This document shows, piece after piece, positions 24,823-35,129 of a stretch of DNA of 64,000 nucleotides. Position 1 is the first letter of the stretch; every line of letters starts with the position of its first letter. The notes under the pieces are model-generated. The model had not been told where the DNA came from and searched no databases. It worked only from the letters and a program-made list of their open reading frames with translations. Both the position numbers and the translations under genes were made by a program. Source of the DNA: Adineta vaga (taxonomy: Eukaryota; Rotifera). Location: NCBI GenBank assembly GCA_021613535.1, contig CP075497.1, forward strand, positions 13,764,001 through 13,828,000, in the 5' to 3' direction.

Positions 24823-27190
24823 CCCTTTCAGGACCGGCTTATTTTGAGGAAAAAATACAGTTATAATGTTCTTTAAAATGCTTTATTTTTGTGAGATGTA
24901 TCAAAAAGAGCATCAAAAAGCTTTCAAAGTGTGATATTCTTTGAAACAAGTAGGATTGCACAGTGGAACATCACAGTCCGGACAATAAAACCTTGTAACA
25001 CTCCGTTTTTTCTCCCGCTTGACTGAATGACTGCAGACGAAACAGCGTTTCTTGACATTAGTGCCAGGAATAAAAGCGATGAAATGACGAGCAGAGAGGC
25101 GTAGCGGACAATCGATTGGTGGTCTTCCTTTCGTCTGTGGCCGCATTGATCCATATTCTTCAATGTGTTCTCGAGCAAGTTCAAGACGAAATTCCGAAAG
25201 TTCGAGATTTTTGTGGGTTTTTATCTTGTACATGGCATAAGAGTTCTGCGCAGTGATATCAAATAAATGAAAAAACAATTTCTTGTACCATTTGATTGTT
25301 TTTCTTAGACATTCTGAGAAACTGGTTTGCATGTCCACTTGGTCCACTGCTCCCATATTTTTGTTATATTGTACAATACAATGAGGTTTCTTGATTTTTT
25401 GGCCTGCTTCTCTATCATTCTTACCAGTTTCTACCATGACAGGTTTGTGCGCGGTAGTAAGCATGTGCACCTCTCTTTTGTCCATCCATTTGAGTGCTAA
25501 AAGTTCACCAGTTGTTCGATATTCCTGTTGACCCTTTGCCAGCTTTCCAAACATTGGCATCCCATTTCTTGTTCTTTTCACAGTTCCACAAGATTTCGTT
25601 TTCTCCTCCAGTAATCTTTCAAATAATGTTGGGCTGGAATACCAATTATCAATGAAGAGTGTATGATTTTTCTTCAAATAATTTTTCATCAATGTTAGTA
25701 CTACTGAACCTGATATTCCAACCTCGGGATAATTGTCAATTTCTGTTTCTGCTCCAGTGTAAACGATGAAGTTCAGAACGAATTTGGTCTCACAGTCGCA
25801 TAACAGGAAGAGCTTTACACCAAAACGATGTCTTTTCGACGGAATGTATTGCTTAAAACTGAGGCGACCTTTCCAAAGCATCAGGCTCTCATCAATCCAC
25901 AAATTTTCCCATGGAATTATTGCTTTTCCAAATTTCTTTTTCAAATTTTCGATAATTGGGTGGATCTTTCGTAGTTTGCCTTCTTGCTCTGTGTTATTAT
26001 CAGCAAAGTGAAGATATCGCAGAACAGAAAGATACCTGTTCCTTGTGAAAAGCTCGCCGAAAATTGGTGTTGTTATCAGCTTATCCGTTGACCAATAATC
26101 TTTTATGCGATTCTTTTGATTTAATCCCATCAAAATAGTGGTAGCGAAAAAGATATACATTTCTTCCACATTAGTGTCGTACCAGGCGGCAGTTTTTTCA
26201 ATATTTGGTGTTGCATTTTGTTGTTGATAATTGTTAGTTTCTTCAACAATTATTTCCATTAGCTCGTTGTCAAAAAAAGCTTTGAAATAGTCAGATGGAT
26301 TGTTTCCTTCGATTTCAAATTCTTCGTTGACACCTGATGCTTTATCGGAAAATTTCAAGTCCTTGAGTTTGAAGCCACACTGACTCCACTTTCTGGGAGC
26401 ACGTTTTTTCCGAATAGTCGGTGATGCAATGTCCTTTTCTTCATCTTCTTCACTGGTTGAGGACATATGTAAATCGTCAAATTCTGTTGCTAAGTCTGAT
26501 TCCGAATCGTCGAAAACTTCGTCGATTTCCATTGGATTGAGCTTCTTTTTTCTTGAAGTTGCCATATGTAAATGAAACCTGTTAGTTAGCGTTTTACTAA
26601 TCGAAATAATTATGTATATATAATATTTGATATATAATATATGTTACTTCTGCTTTTATTATAGAAAATCAACAACTATATATACGATTTGAAAAGTTCA
26701 ACTAGAAGCGAAAAGAAGAATCTATGTGACGTGATGGAAAATCAGTTGACAGAGTACATTTGATCAGATGGAAGAGCATATGATGTCATCATATGTTCAT
26801 ATGGTAGATAACACTGTACACATGACGTCATGTATATATGTACGCAAAAGAACGAAAAAAGATATATGATGACGTCATGGCAACAATGGTAATAGTACAT
26901 ATATGAAGACATTGCATAGCAAACTGATAAAGTACGAATTGTGAACTCTTTATGTATCTAATTTTTTTGTCAGTATCTCTTTATAACTATCTAATAGATG
27001 ATGAACGAGAGGAAAAAATCCATGAAGTATAAATGAGAATAAGAAAAAAGAAAATACTAATAATAACACGGACGTTTAAAACAACATCCACAATATTTAC
27101 TTCAAAGAAACACGAAAAAGGTCGAATTTTTACACACAAGACCACATGACAGCTCAATGGCACTTTAAAGTGCCACCGGTCCCGAAAGGG
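24823..27190 (-). mobile_element. piggyBac transposon, apparently complete
   Basis: Terminal inverted repeats CCCTTTCAGGACCGG (left) and CCCTTTCGGGACCGG (right, reverse-complemented) differ at one base. Both are bordered by TTAA (24819-24822, 27191-27194), the hallmark of piggyBac insertion. A palindrome GGCACTTTAAAGTGCC sits about 25 bp inside the right end. Length is 2368 bp, with one intact transposase. This is probably a young, possibly mobile copy. Confidence 0.92.
24913..26565 (-). CDS. piggyBac transposase
   Basis: Intact 550-aa single-exon frame. The acidic N-terminus is followed by the DDE_Tnp_1_7 fold. Catalytic aspartates are in WIDESLMLWKGR (about residue 238), LFIDNWYSSP (about 306) and MGAVDQVDM (about 412). 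The C-terminal cysteine-rich domain (CFVCSHS, RFYCPDCDVPLC, CF.EYH) is the zinc-binding RING-like tail that recognises the transposon ends. Cut-and-paste at TTAA is the known family reaction. The gene fills most of the element and has no stop or shift. The start at MATSRKKK is 625 bp inside the right end. Confidence 0.95.
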   Translation of the reverse strand: MATSRKKKLNPMEIDEVFDDSESDLATEFDDLHMSSTSEEDEEKDIASPTIRKKRAPRKWSQCGFKLKDLKFSDKASGVNEEFEIEGNNPSDYFKAFFDNELMEIIVEETNNYQQQNATPNIEKTAAWYDTNVEEMYIFFATTILMGLNQKNRIKDYWSTDKLITTPIFGELFTRNRYLSVLRYLHFADNNTEQEGKLRKIHPIIENLKKKFGKAIIPWENLWIDESLMLWKGRLSFKQYIPSKRHRFGVKLFLLCDCETKFVLNFIVYTGAETEIDNYPEVGISGSVVLTLMKNYLKKNHTLFIDNWYSSPTLFERLLEEKTKSCGTVKRTRNGMPMFGKLAKGQQEYRTTGELLALKWMDKREVHMLTTAHKPVMVETGKNDREAGQKIKKPHCIVQYNKNMGAVDQVDMQTSFSECLRKTIKWYKKLFFHLFDITAQNSYAMYKIKTHKNLELSEFRLELAREHIEEYGSMRPQTKGRPPIDCPLRLSARHFIAFIPGTNVKKRCFVCSHSVKREKKRSVTRFYCPDCDVPLCNPTCFKEYHTLKAF

Positions 27191-27194
27191 TTAA

Positions 27195-27352
27195 TCAACT
27201 TTGGATTCATTGTAATTTCTCAATGTTATGCCAGAAACATGGAAGAGAGTAACGAAGCAATGATAGGTAGAAATAGCCTTCGATCAATTGCTTTACGTCA
27301 TCTGTTTTCTCGTTATGAAGCAATTAAACGCGTGGCTTCTCTCAAAAGAGGT
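27195..27352 (+). CDS. Possible host exon beside piggyBac (fragment)
   Basis: An open stretch beginning right after the TTAA reads NFGFIVISQCYARNMEE, NSLRSIALRHLFSRYEA and RVASLKRG, and ends at a good donor AAGAG|GTAAGTG. It looks like an exon, but no partner exon was found in the next 400 bp and the left side would lie beyond the piggyBac. Unknown family. Confidence 0.3.
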
Positions 27353-27745
27353 AAGTGATTCTAAACCGTTTCTCTGCAATGTAAATATAGTTTGATGTTT
27401 GTTTAGTTTTTGACTTGGCTAGCAGGTCAGCATGCTTCTAGAAATGAACATAAAAAACCTTTATAACATTTGTTGCCACTAAAAGTAATTAAGATTTTCC
27501 GTTCACATCTGAGAAATTTCGTTGATTTTACTTAGAGTAGACCAAAAGCTCGTGTCCTGTGATTTAAAACTTTATAGAAAAGAAAATATTAAATATTTTA
27601 CTATATGAATACATAATATAACATCTCGTCTTGATTAATCTATAGAGAATATTCATCTTGGGTTTGAGTATAACATCCTACTATAGACTATGATTATAAT
27701 TTAATGAATATCTTTAGATTTAACTATGCTTTGACGAATGTTCTG
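27353..27745. other. Intergenic, nothing recognised
   Basis: AT-rich sequence between the possible exon and the long inverted repeat. Confidence 0.5.
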
Positions 27746-28490
27746 GTATATTCTGAAACTGTTCACATTATATTTATTTCTCACTTTATCTGCTCATATT
27801 TAATGACATCATGTTCTAGAGCATCACATTTCGATAATATATCGGGTACAACATAAAAAATGATACCATTAGTATTTTCTCATTTCATTGACCTTCGTTC
27901 ATTATGGAAATGCCGGTTCAGTTTCAAAAGATGCGCTGTTAAATTCTCCACAAGATAGTGTGTCTACCACCCCAATCACATGCTTCTTTAGTTTCTCAAG
28001 ATTGATGCAACTTTTCAAAATGCTCATTTTTCATAATATTGTGCACTACTACCAGTTGTATTTTTAACTTTAGTTTCATACGGATATTCTTTCAAGCTTC
28101 GTTGCAGTAATTTATGGAATAAAGTTCATCACGGCAGGCGCTACGTTAATGTTAAAGTTGAATATACAGTCCTTACTCAATTAAAAAGCAACCAAAAGTA
28201 TTATGAAAAATGAACATTTTGGAAAGTTGCATCAATCTTGAGAAACTAAAGAAGCATGTGATTGGGGTGGTAGACACACTATCTTGTGGAGAATTTAACA
28301 GCGCATCTTTTGAAACTGAACCGGCATTTCCATAATGAACGAAGGTCAATGAAATGAGAAAATACTAATGGTATCTTTTTTTATGTTGTACCCGATATAT
28401 TATCGAAATGTGATGCTCTAGAACATGATGTCATTAAATATGAGCAGATAAAGTGAGAAATAAATATAATGTGAACAGTTTCAAAATATA
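27746..28490. repeat. Long inverted repeat (foldback), arms about 290 bp
   Basis: 27746-28041 and 28200-28490 are reverse complements with only a few differences (for example TTTTCAAAATGCTC versus TTTCCAAAATGTTC). The spacer is about 158 bp. The outer tips read GTATATTCTGAAACTGTTCAC. No coding region lies inside. It interrupts the 5' side of the phosphatase fragment, so it is probably a foldback or non-autonomous element. No target duplication was identified. Confidence 0.8.
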
Positions 28491-28946
28491 CGAGAAAAGG
28501 AAAATTCAATAGATTTTTCTATAATAGTAGCTGATTTATCTCATTCATCATATCAATTCAATGTTCTTCACCATCTCTCAACTATATCACCTTATTTTGA
28601 ATCGAATTCTAATGAATTAAATTCAAATCCTTCATTAGGTTGTAAAGTTAATAAAGCAATTTATTTAATTCGGCATGGATCTATTTATGTAAGTTATTAT
28701 GATTATAAATATGTAATTGAACCATTTTTAAAACGATTAAATTCTTTATTAAATCAAATAAATTTTTCTCAATCAAAAGAATTATCTTTTTTATCAAGAT
28801 GGAAATCTCCATTTACAAATAAGAGTGAACAAATAGAAAAATTAACAATATTCGGTCGTCTTGAGGCATTTAATCTCGGTATTCGATTAGCATCTCGTTA
28901 TCCCAATGAAAAAATTACTAAATCATTGAGGGTGTGGGTGTTCTAG
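28480..28946 (+). pseudogene. Histidine acid phosphatase fragment truncated by telomeric repeats
   Basis: One open frame without a start codon reads SYQFNVLHHLSTISPYF, KVNKAIYLIRHGSIY, YVIEPFLKRLNSLL, LSFLSRWKSPFTN and FGRLEAFNLGIRLASRYP. The RHG of LIRHG is the N-terminal catalytic motif of branch-2 histidine phosphatases (acid phosphatase/phytase/MINPP type). The conserved LT..G..E....G....RYP strand-helix follows. The catalytic HD motif and C-terminal half are absent: after SRYPNEKITKSL the frame runs into the telomeric string GAGGGTGTGGGTG and stops at TAG. The 5' end runs into the inverted repeat. Such enzymes are normally secreted and hydrolyse phosphate esters. Confidence 0.75.
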
Positions 28947-29100
28947 CAGCCATGACGCGTTTCGAACCCGCTACGGTTCTCATCAGATGGCTTCTCAATG
29001 AAAAAAGATCAGAACTAGATTATTTTCAACTTAAAAAAGTCAAAAACAATCCAATTCAATCATTCTTAAACTAGGTTCAATGTTAGCTCTGCTTAGAAGT
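28929..29100 (-). mobile_element. 3' end of a telomere-associated Penelope-like element at a broken gene
   Basis: Telomere-like GAGGGTGTGGGTG (28929-28942) joins directly to a hammerhead motif on the minus strand. In minus sense the RNA would end ...ACACCCACACCCTCAA, complementary to a G-rich overhang. Sequence right of it is AT-rich and carries no RT, so the copy is 5'-truncated. The right border is uncertain. Confidence 0.65.
28948..28992 (-). ncRNA. Hammerhead ribozyme motif, copy 2 (canonical)
   Basis: All invariant parts are present. Stem I is AGCCAT / ATGGCT (6 bp). The core CTGATGA is followed by stem II GAACC / GGTTC (5 bp) and the core GAAA. The tiny helix III AC-GC-GT ends in the cleavage triplet GTC immediately before ATGGCT. 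ACGCGT is self-complementary, which suits the dimeric mode proposed for hammerheads with minimal helix III. Expected cleavage is after the C at 28953. Confidence 0.88.
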
Positions 29101-29705
29101 TAGACTAAGTGTATGAGTTTGAACAAATCAGACCTTAGTTTTGTATTGATTGATGCTGTTTTATGGTGTAGTCCGTTTGTTGCTGAGAATTTGGATGGAT
29201 GCTGTCATTTGAACTCTGGCTGTTGGTTTGGATGGCGTTATTCAGTTTGCTTGGAGTATTTGATGTAATTTGATGATGGATGATTGTAAAGGATTTATTT
29301 TATGGTACTTTTATGTTCTTTGCGAGACTAGTTTATTTTTTTTTTTTGTAACTTGCAGTTCTTTATCGTTGATCTCAATTGATTCTTGATCAAAGACTAG
29401 CATCCTATGAATGTTTGTTATATTCAAAATATAGAATGAAACGTTATATACTGTTTTTTATTGTAGATTCCGCTGGCTTGTGAGTGTCTGGATACACTAG
29501 AAAACGATATATTCTCATAATCCATGGATGTATGTTGAGTTTTGATATTGGTATATCGAGAATTCAAAAACATGTGAATATTTTCTTCATAGTTTTTTTT
29601 CATGCATTCTATACATATTGGTCACGTACAAAGCGAAGAAGATTTTTGATCAATGTATAGAAAGAAGAAACAGAACATTTGTTCTGGAAAAAATACCAAA
29701 GGAAA
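29101..29705. other. Intergenic, nothing recognised
   Basis: AT-rich sequence between the retroelement fragment and the large transposon; no gene or clear repeat. Confidence 0.45.
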
Positions 29706-30115
29706 CCCAGGTCGAAATGGGTACATCGGATCCTACCGGACGGATGCAAAATCCGTTGTGATCTGGATGATCGGATCCAGTCGGATATTCCTTGTCGGAT
29801 TCCGATGTAATCCGCCGTTTGCCTTTGATATCCGATGATCGGATACGACGGGTTCCAATCGGATCCATGCAACTGGAACCGCCCGAATCCGATCACAGGA
29901 TCTGATCATTTCCGATCTTATTCCACATAATCCGATCATCAGAAATAATCGGAATTGACAGGTTCTCATCGACAGGATTCCGTGATAAAACCATCCATTG
30001 ACTGCTATCGGAACTGGTCGGATCATACAAGTACTTAGGATTTCCGTTCATTGGATTTTTTCATGTAACATGAACATAGATCCGATCGGAATCGGTGACT
30101 GGGTTTACATCGGAA
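29706..30115. repeat. Left subterminal motif array
   Basis: About 400 bp packed with variants of ATCGGATC, TTCCGAT, AATCCGATC and TCGGAT in both orientations, without strict periodicity. Chance ORFs here come from the motif's composition. The same vocabulary fills 41000-41287. Confidence 0.75.
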
Positions 30116-31266
30116 ATAATCAGAAAACTGTGTATGCAGCTAAACGATGTGGCCAACATACTGTTGAAGAATTAATCTTTCACTCTTAAATTGAAAACTC
30201 ATTTAGCTATGTCCTATCGAGTGAAATTCAACAACTAATTGAAATGATAATATTTCTATTCGAAAGATAGAAACAAATTAGATTTGATTGACGACAGATG
30301 GTGGGTCTATGTCAAGAAATATTTAGTGCGTGTCAATAAAAATAAGACAAAATATACTGTTAAAATTAAATAAACCTTTGTGCAATGATGACGTGAAGAA
30401 AATTGATTTTTTCATCGGAAAAAATCTAATAATTGTCTATAATTTAAACAAAAGAAATTCAATTTGTTTTATGTCAATACAAGTCATATTGCTTTTTCTC
30501 TCTTCATAATCCTGCTATTACTATACAGCGAGATAAATCAACAAAACTTCTTCCCAATTGCCATTAAATCATTAGAAATTAATCTGAATTAACTAATAAT
30601 ATTAATAATTTAAAATATATTAAAAACTAATAAAAACAAGACGAAATCTTATATTAATTTTAGGAGAGAAGATTAACATCCGATAAAAATGGTGTTTATA
30701 TTTAACTTATAAAATGCATTTCTAATGAATATGTAATCAAACAAATAATGTTTTTTAATCGTTCTGAAAATTGTTCTTAAGCCTCATACTGGATAATTAT
30801 GAATTGACTGTCGCTAAAAAATATGATCAAGACGGTGTATTTGAATTATATTCGAGCACATTGTTTTTTGCACTACAGATTGGTGTCGCCCATTGTAAAG
30901 TTTTACAGATTATTTCTTTGATAATTCATGATAAGAAAATTTCAGCTATTATTGTATTGATTTCTAACAGGAGATTTGAAAAAATACAATATTTATGTAA
31001 GGATTTTCTATATTAACAGTTTTTATTCAAGATACGTTCGTTTCAGCTAAGGACATCTGTACACCGTCTATTGATTGTAAGATATGTTTTCTTTGAAATT
31101 TGGAAATGTTCCATATGTTTCTACAACGAAAAGTTCGAGATTTTCCGTGCTAACTTGAATATTTTTTTAAAAATTTATTATAATCTTTTAAACATTATTA
31201 TATTAATAATAAAGTAGTTTTAATTTAGAGTATTGTTTAGCTAAAAGATTTTATCGTATTATCTGC
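30116..31266. other. 5' region of the transposase gene
   Basis: AT-rich and without recognisable genes; the ORF at 30771-31016 is not convincing. It may hold the promoter of the transposase. Confidence 0.45.
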
Positions 31267-34200
31267 ATGGATTTTGATTTCAGCGAAGCTCTTGATTTTG
31301 TTACAAGCAGAAATTCAAAGAGATCAATAATAAATAATGAAAGAAAAATGAAAAAACGAAAACTTCATTATGAACAAACACCAAATGATAATGAATTACC
31401 GGATGTTATTTCCTCATTTACACCTGATACCGATGTACAAAATAAAATTACAACAAATGTAGAGAATGATTATTTATTAGAAAACCAAATGAATGAAAAT
31501 CTTATGGAATATGAAGACAATCTTAACGATTCTTATCAAATGGAAAATCTCAATATCAATGATACTCATATTATTGGTGATTTATCCGATGGTTTAGAGT
31601 GCTGTGATGATCTTAATATTGATTCCAAAAATTTATTACATAATTACACGAATATGTCAACTAAAGAATTTTGTTCAAACTTATTGAATTTACTACGAAA
31701 ATCGAATATATGTAAATCACATGCAAATCATTTGTTATCATTTATTTCTTCAACACTTCCATTACCGAATAATGTACCAAAGAATATGGAGAACCTGATA
31801 ACACGATTAGAAATTGAAAATAATACTTTAAAAAAACGTATTTTATGTACCAGTTGTAATAGTAATTTATCATGTGATAAAAAATGTTGTGTCAAATGTC
31901 AATCTAGTAATTCTAAAACATTTGCATATATCTATGATATGAATATTGAAGAATATATTAAAAGCATTTATACACGATTGAAGGTAGAAATAAATGAGTA
32001 TCAACATGAACTTCGAATTATGAATGATAAAAACAAAACTAATGATATAGGATTCAACAATGTTTATCAACAGCTATTGAAAAATAATCCCAATGTTAAT
32101 TTCATTACATTTCTATTACATCTTGATGGCATTAAATTATCGAAATCATCTAATATGAAGATGTGGTTGTTCTCTGGATCAATAATTGAATTAAGACCTC
32201 AATTACGAGATAATCGTTATAATAATGTATTATTTTCGTTTTGGTTTAGCTATAAAGAACCTGTTGCAAGAATATGGTTAGACAACTGCAGAGATACGAT
32301 TAAATTGATAAAAACAAAAGGTAATATAGACATACATATATAATTTGAGCACTTGTTTTCAGATTTAATGATTGAATGCATTGCTTTCAAAAAAATCTAC
32401 AGTACAATATGTTGTATTTGATTCATTCTTTTAATCTTCGATGAAAATATAATAGTACAAATATCGTTATGAGAATATATGCTTCTTTTCTTAGATTGTA
32501 TGTACATATGTATAGACTGAATAAACGATTATTAGGAGTAAAAAATCAGAAACAAAGAATGATTAACTCGTGTTTAGTTCATATAAAATATACTGAAAAA
32601 ATAGAAGATTTTGTTATTATTTATATATATGAATAGATAATAAGTATTCAGTATTAATCGAATAATAAGACAAAAATTAGATAGATTTCAAGGATATTAA
32701 TAAGAATTCAGATGTGTGTGAAATAATAATCGTTCTGAATGAGTTCATTTTCTTATTCGTTTGTACTTGTTTAGACGTTTAAATTATTTATTTAGAATCA
32801 GATGGAAATTAATTAATTATCGAGCTTCATAGTGTGGTATTTGATATGATGGAGCTTGCAACATTTTTCTTTTATTTTTTTTAGGAATATTAATAAATGA
32901 AAATCATCGAATTGAAGTTAAATTTCTTGCTATTACTGGAGATTCACCAGCTTTGAGCAAAATACTTCATTTTAATGGACATAATGGTTACTATTGTTGT
33001 CACTTTTGTTATATCCGTGGGATTAATATTAAAAAAAAAAGGCAATACTTTTATGAAAAAAAATTATTTTTACGTAATCCAGAAAAATATCACAAACAAT
33101 CTGAAGACGCTGAATCTTCAAAAGAAATCGTATATGGACATAAAGGTCAATTGTTTGGTACAAACATTCATTCTAAGGCATCATCTTGAAAAATATTCAC
33201 TGATAATAATTGAATTTGTTGAGACATAGTTCAAATGGTCGTATAAAGATTATGAGGTTGTAAAGATATTTAAACATAGAAATCTAAATCTTTCTCTATA
33301 CAATCTATATATAGATCTAATATTTAATGAAAAATATCCTTGTAGATTTTGCTCACTAAATTTAAACTACAATATTTCTCTGAATTACTTTTAAAGTTTA
33401 TTAAAAAGCTGTTAGAAGTAGATCTATCGAAGAAAAGCAGATTTAACTGTCTTATTTAAATCATACAAATTTTCTTTATTATAGGAATTTCAATTCTACA
33501 AGATATACTTGATATATCATTACCGTATAGTATTCTGATTGATTACCAACATGTTACGTTACTACGTCACACTAAGACTGTTTTGAACGAGATCTACAAA
33601 CTGCTTAAACCATCAAAACGTGAACAACTCAATAATAAATTAAGATTGCAATCCTTTCCACATTTCTTTCATCGTAAAATGAAGCCTTTTACAGAGTTTG
33701 CTTTTATAAAAGCAACAGAATTAAGAAATATTTTGTACTACGGATGTCTGCCTTCATTATTGGGTCTTATTGATATTGAGAGACTTGCTCACTTTGCTTT
33801 ATTTGTTTGTTCTATACGATTGTATCATTTACAGCCTTCAATGTTTGATAATCAAACACAAACGATAGCTGATGCATTGTTTGATCAATATTACAAAGAT
33901 CATGAATTATTTTATACTGGTATTCAAAATTTTGTATTGCATTTACATCGGCATTTTGGTGCACAATATCGCAATTATGGTTCATTAGCAAATATTGGTT
34001 GTTTTCATCAAGAAGACCTCATCGGTCATATAAGTAAAAATATTCATGGTTCTAATTATTATTCTGATCTTATAGTACATTATTATTCTATTGATTTTCA
34101 TTTGTATGCACAAACTGCTCATGCAAAATTTACAACAATTTCAAAACCTATAGATCTCAATGTTGATATTAATCTTAATAATTATCCTATTGTTACACAA

Positions 34201-34647
34201 TATCACGACAAAATATGCACATGTTTAAATCCTTTAAGTTGTGTTTCTATTTATCGACGATTTCTTATTCGTAATAACATGTTTCATTCATTAATCTATA
34301 ACAAAAGAGGAAAATCCAATAGTTACTTTGTATCTTACTACAAATCATCAAATGATCATAATCAACATTTTGGAAGAATTAAATTATTTTTTACATTTTC
34401 TAACAGTAATTATGCCCTTCTTCAACGTTACATACAAGATGATAACTTTAGTTCACTATTTGAAACATCATCATATTTCTCTTTATTAGAAAAACCATTA
34501 GATAAATTTTTTAGTTTGTTGTCTAAAGAATCATCTGATCTAATTGATATTATCGATGTCAATAATATTCTGAAACATTGTATTACATTTGAATTTCATC
34601 AACAATTAATTGTAACAGAAGTATCTGCATACCATGAGCACGACTGA
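31267..34647 (+). CDS. TNP2/Transposase_21-like transposase (three exons)
   Basis: Exons 31267-32320, 32885-33145 and 33485-34647 join in frame (introns GTAATA/TTTAG and GTCAAT/TATAG), giving 825 aa. The N-terminal 190 residues are acidic and basic low-complexity with a KKRK stretch. A small Cys cluster follows (CTSCNSNLSCDKKCCVKCQ). The core has LHLDGIKLSKSSNMKMWLFS, FSFWFSYKEPVARIWL, then across the first splice ITGDSPALSKIL and CCHFCYIRG, a GHKG joint over the second splice, and IDYQHVTLLRH and MKPFTEFAFIKATELRNILY. This block order is that of the TNP2-like transposases of CACTA-type elements found in animals. No defect is seen. Confidence 0.72.
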
Positions 34648-35129
34648 AAGTATTTTTTTATGTTATGAACTTTTTATTTCATCTATTTGAAAAAAAAAAT
34701 AAAAGTAGAAAACTATATTATAGAAATCACGTTTCATTATGCGAGAAGAATTCTTTCCAATTCTTTATGCATTCTTTTTACTTTCGAATCATTGGATGTA
34801 CATGATTATATTATGTTTATGCATCATTTTAGCCAGTTTAAACCTGAAACGCTTTTCTATATAGCTAAAGCACCGATAATATAAACACGTGTATGTATAC
34901 ATTAATACCTCGTAATAAAGGAGAAGGGAGAACAGAAAAGAGAAAAAAGAAAAAAAGGAAAAACCCTATCACGTTGGGATGTTAATATATAATACTGTGT
35001 TAAAACGGATCCATGGACGTGTATAACGTTTAAGCTATTTAAAATAGGAAATCAAATAAATCTTATTAAAATTTCATTCTATTTTATATCTACTTAGATT
35101 GTTTTTAAACTCTTCTGATTAATAAAAAA
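34648..35129. other. Intergenic inside the large transposon
   Basis: AT-rich spacer between the transposase stop and the next start. A 65-codon chance ORF at 34687 is not supported. Confidence 0.45.

Noticed and set aside
29609-30189. Several overlapping ORFs of 60-97 codons
   Set aside because: They arise from the stop-poor TCGGAT-type array at the transposon end; no protein-like features.
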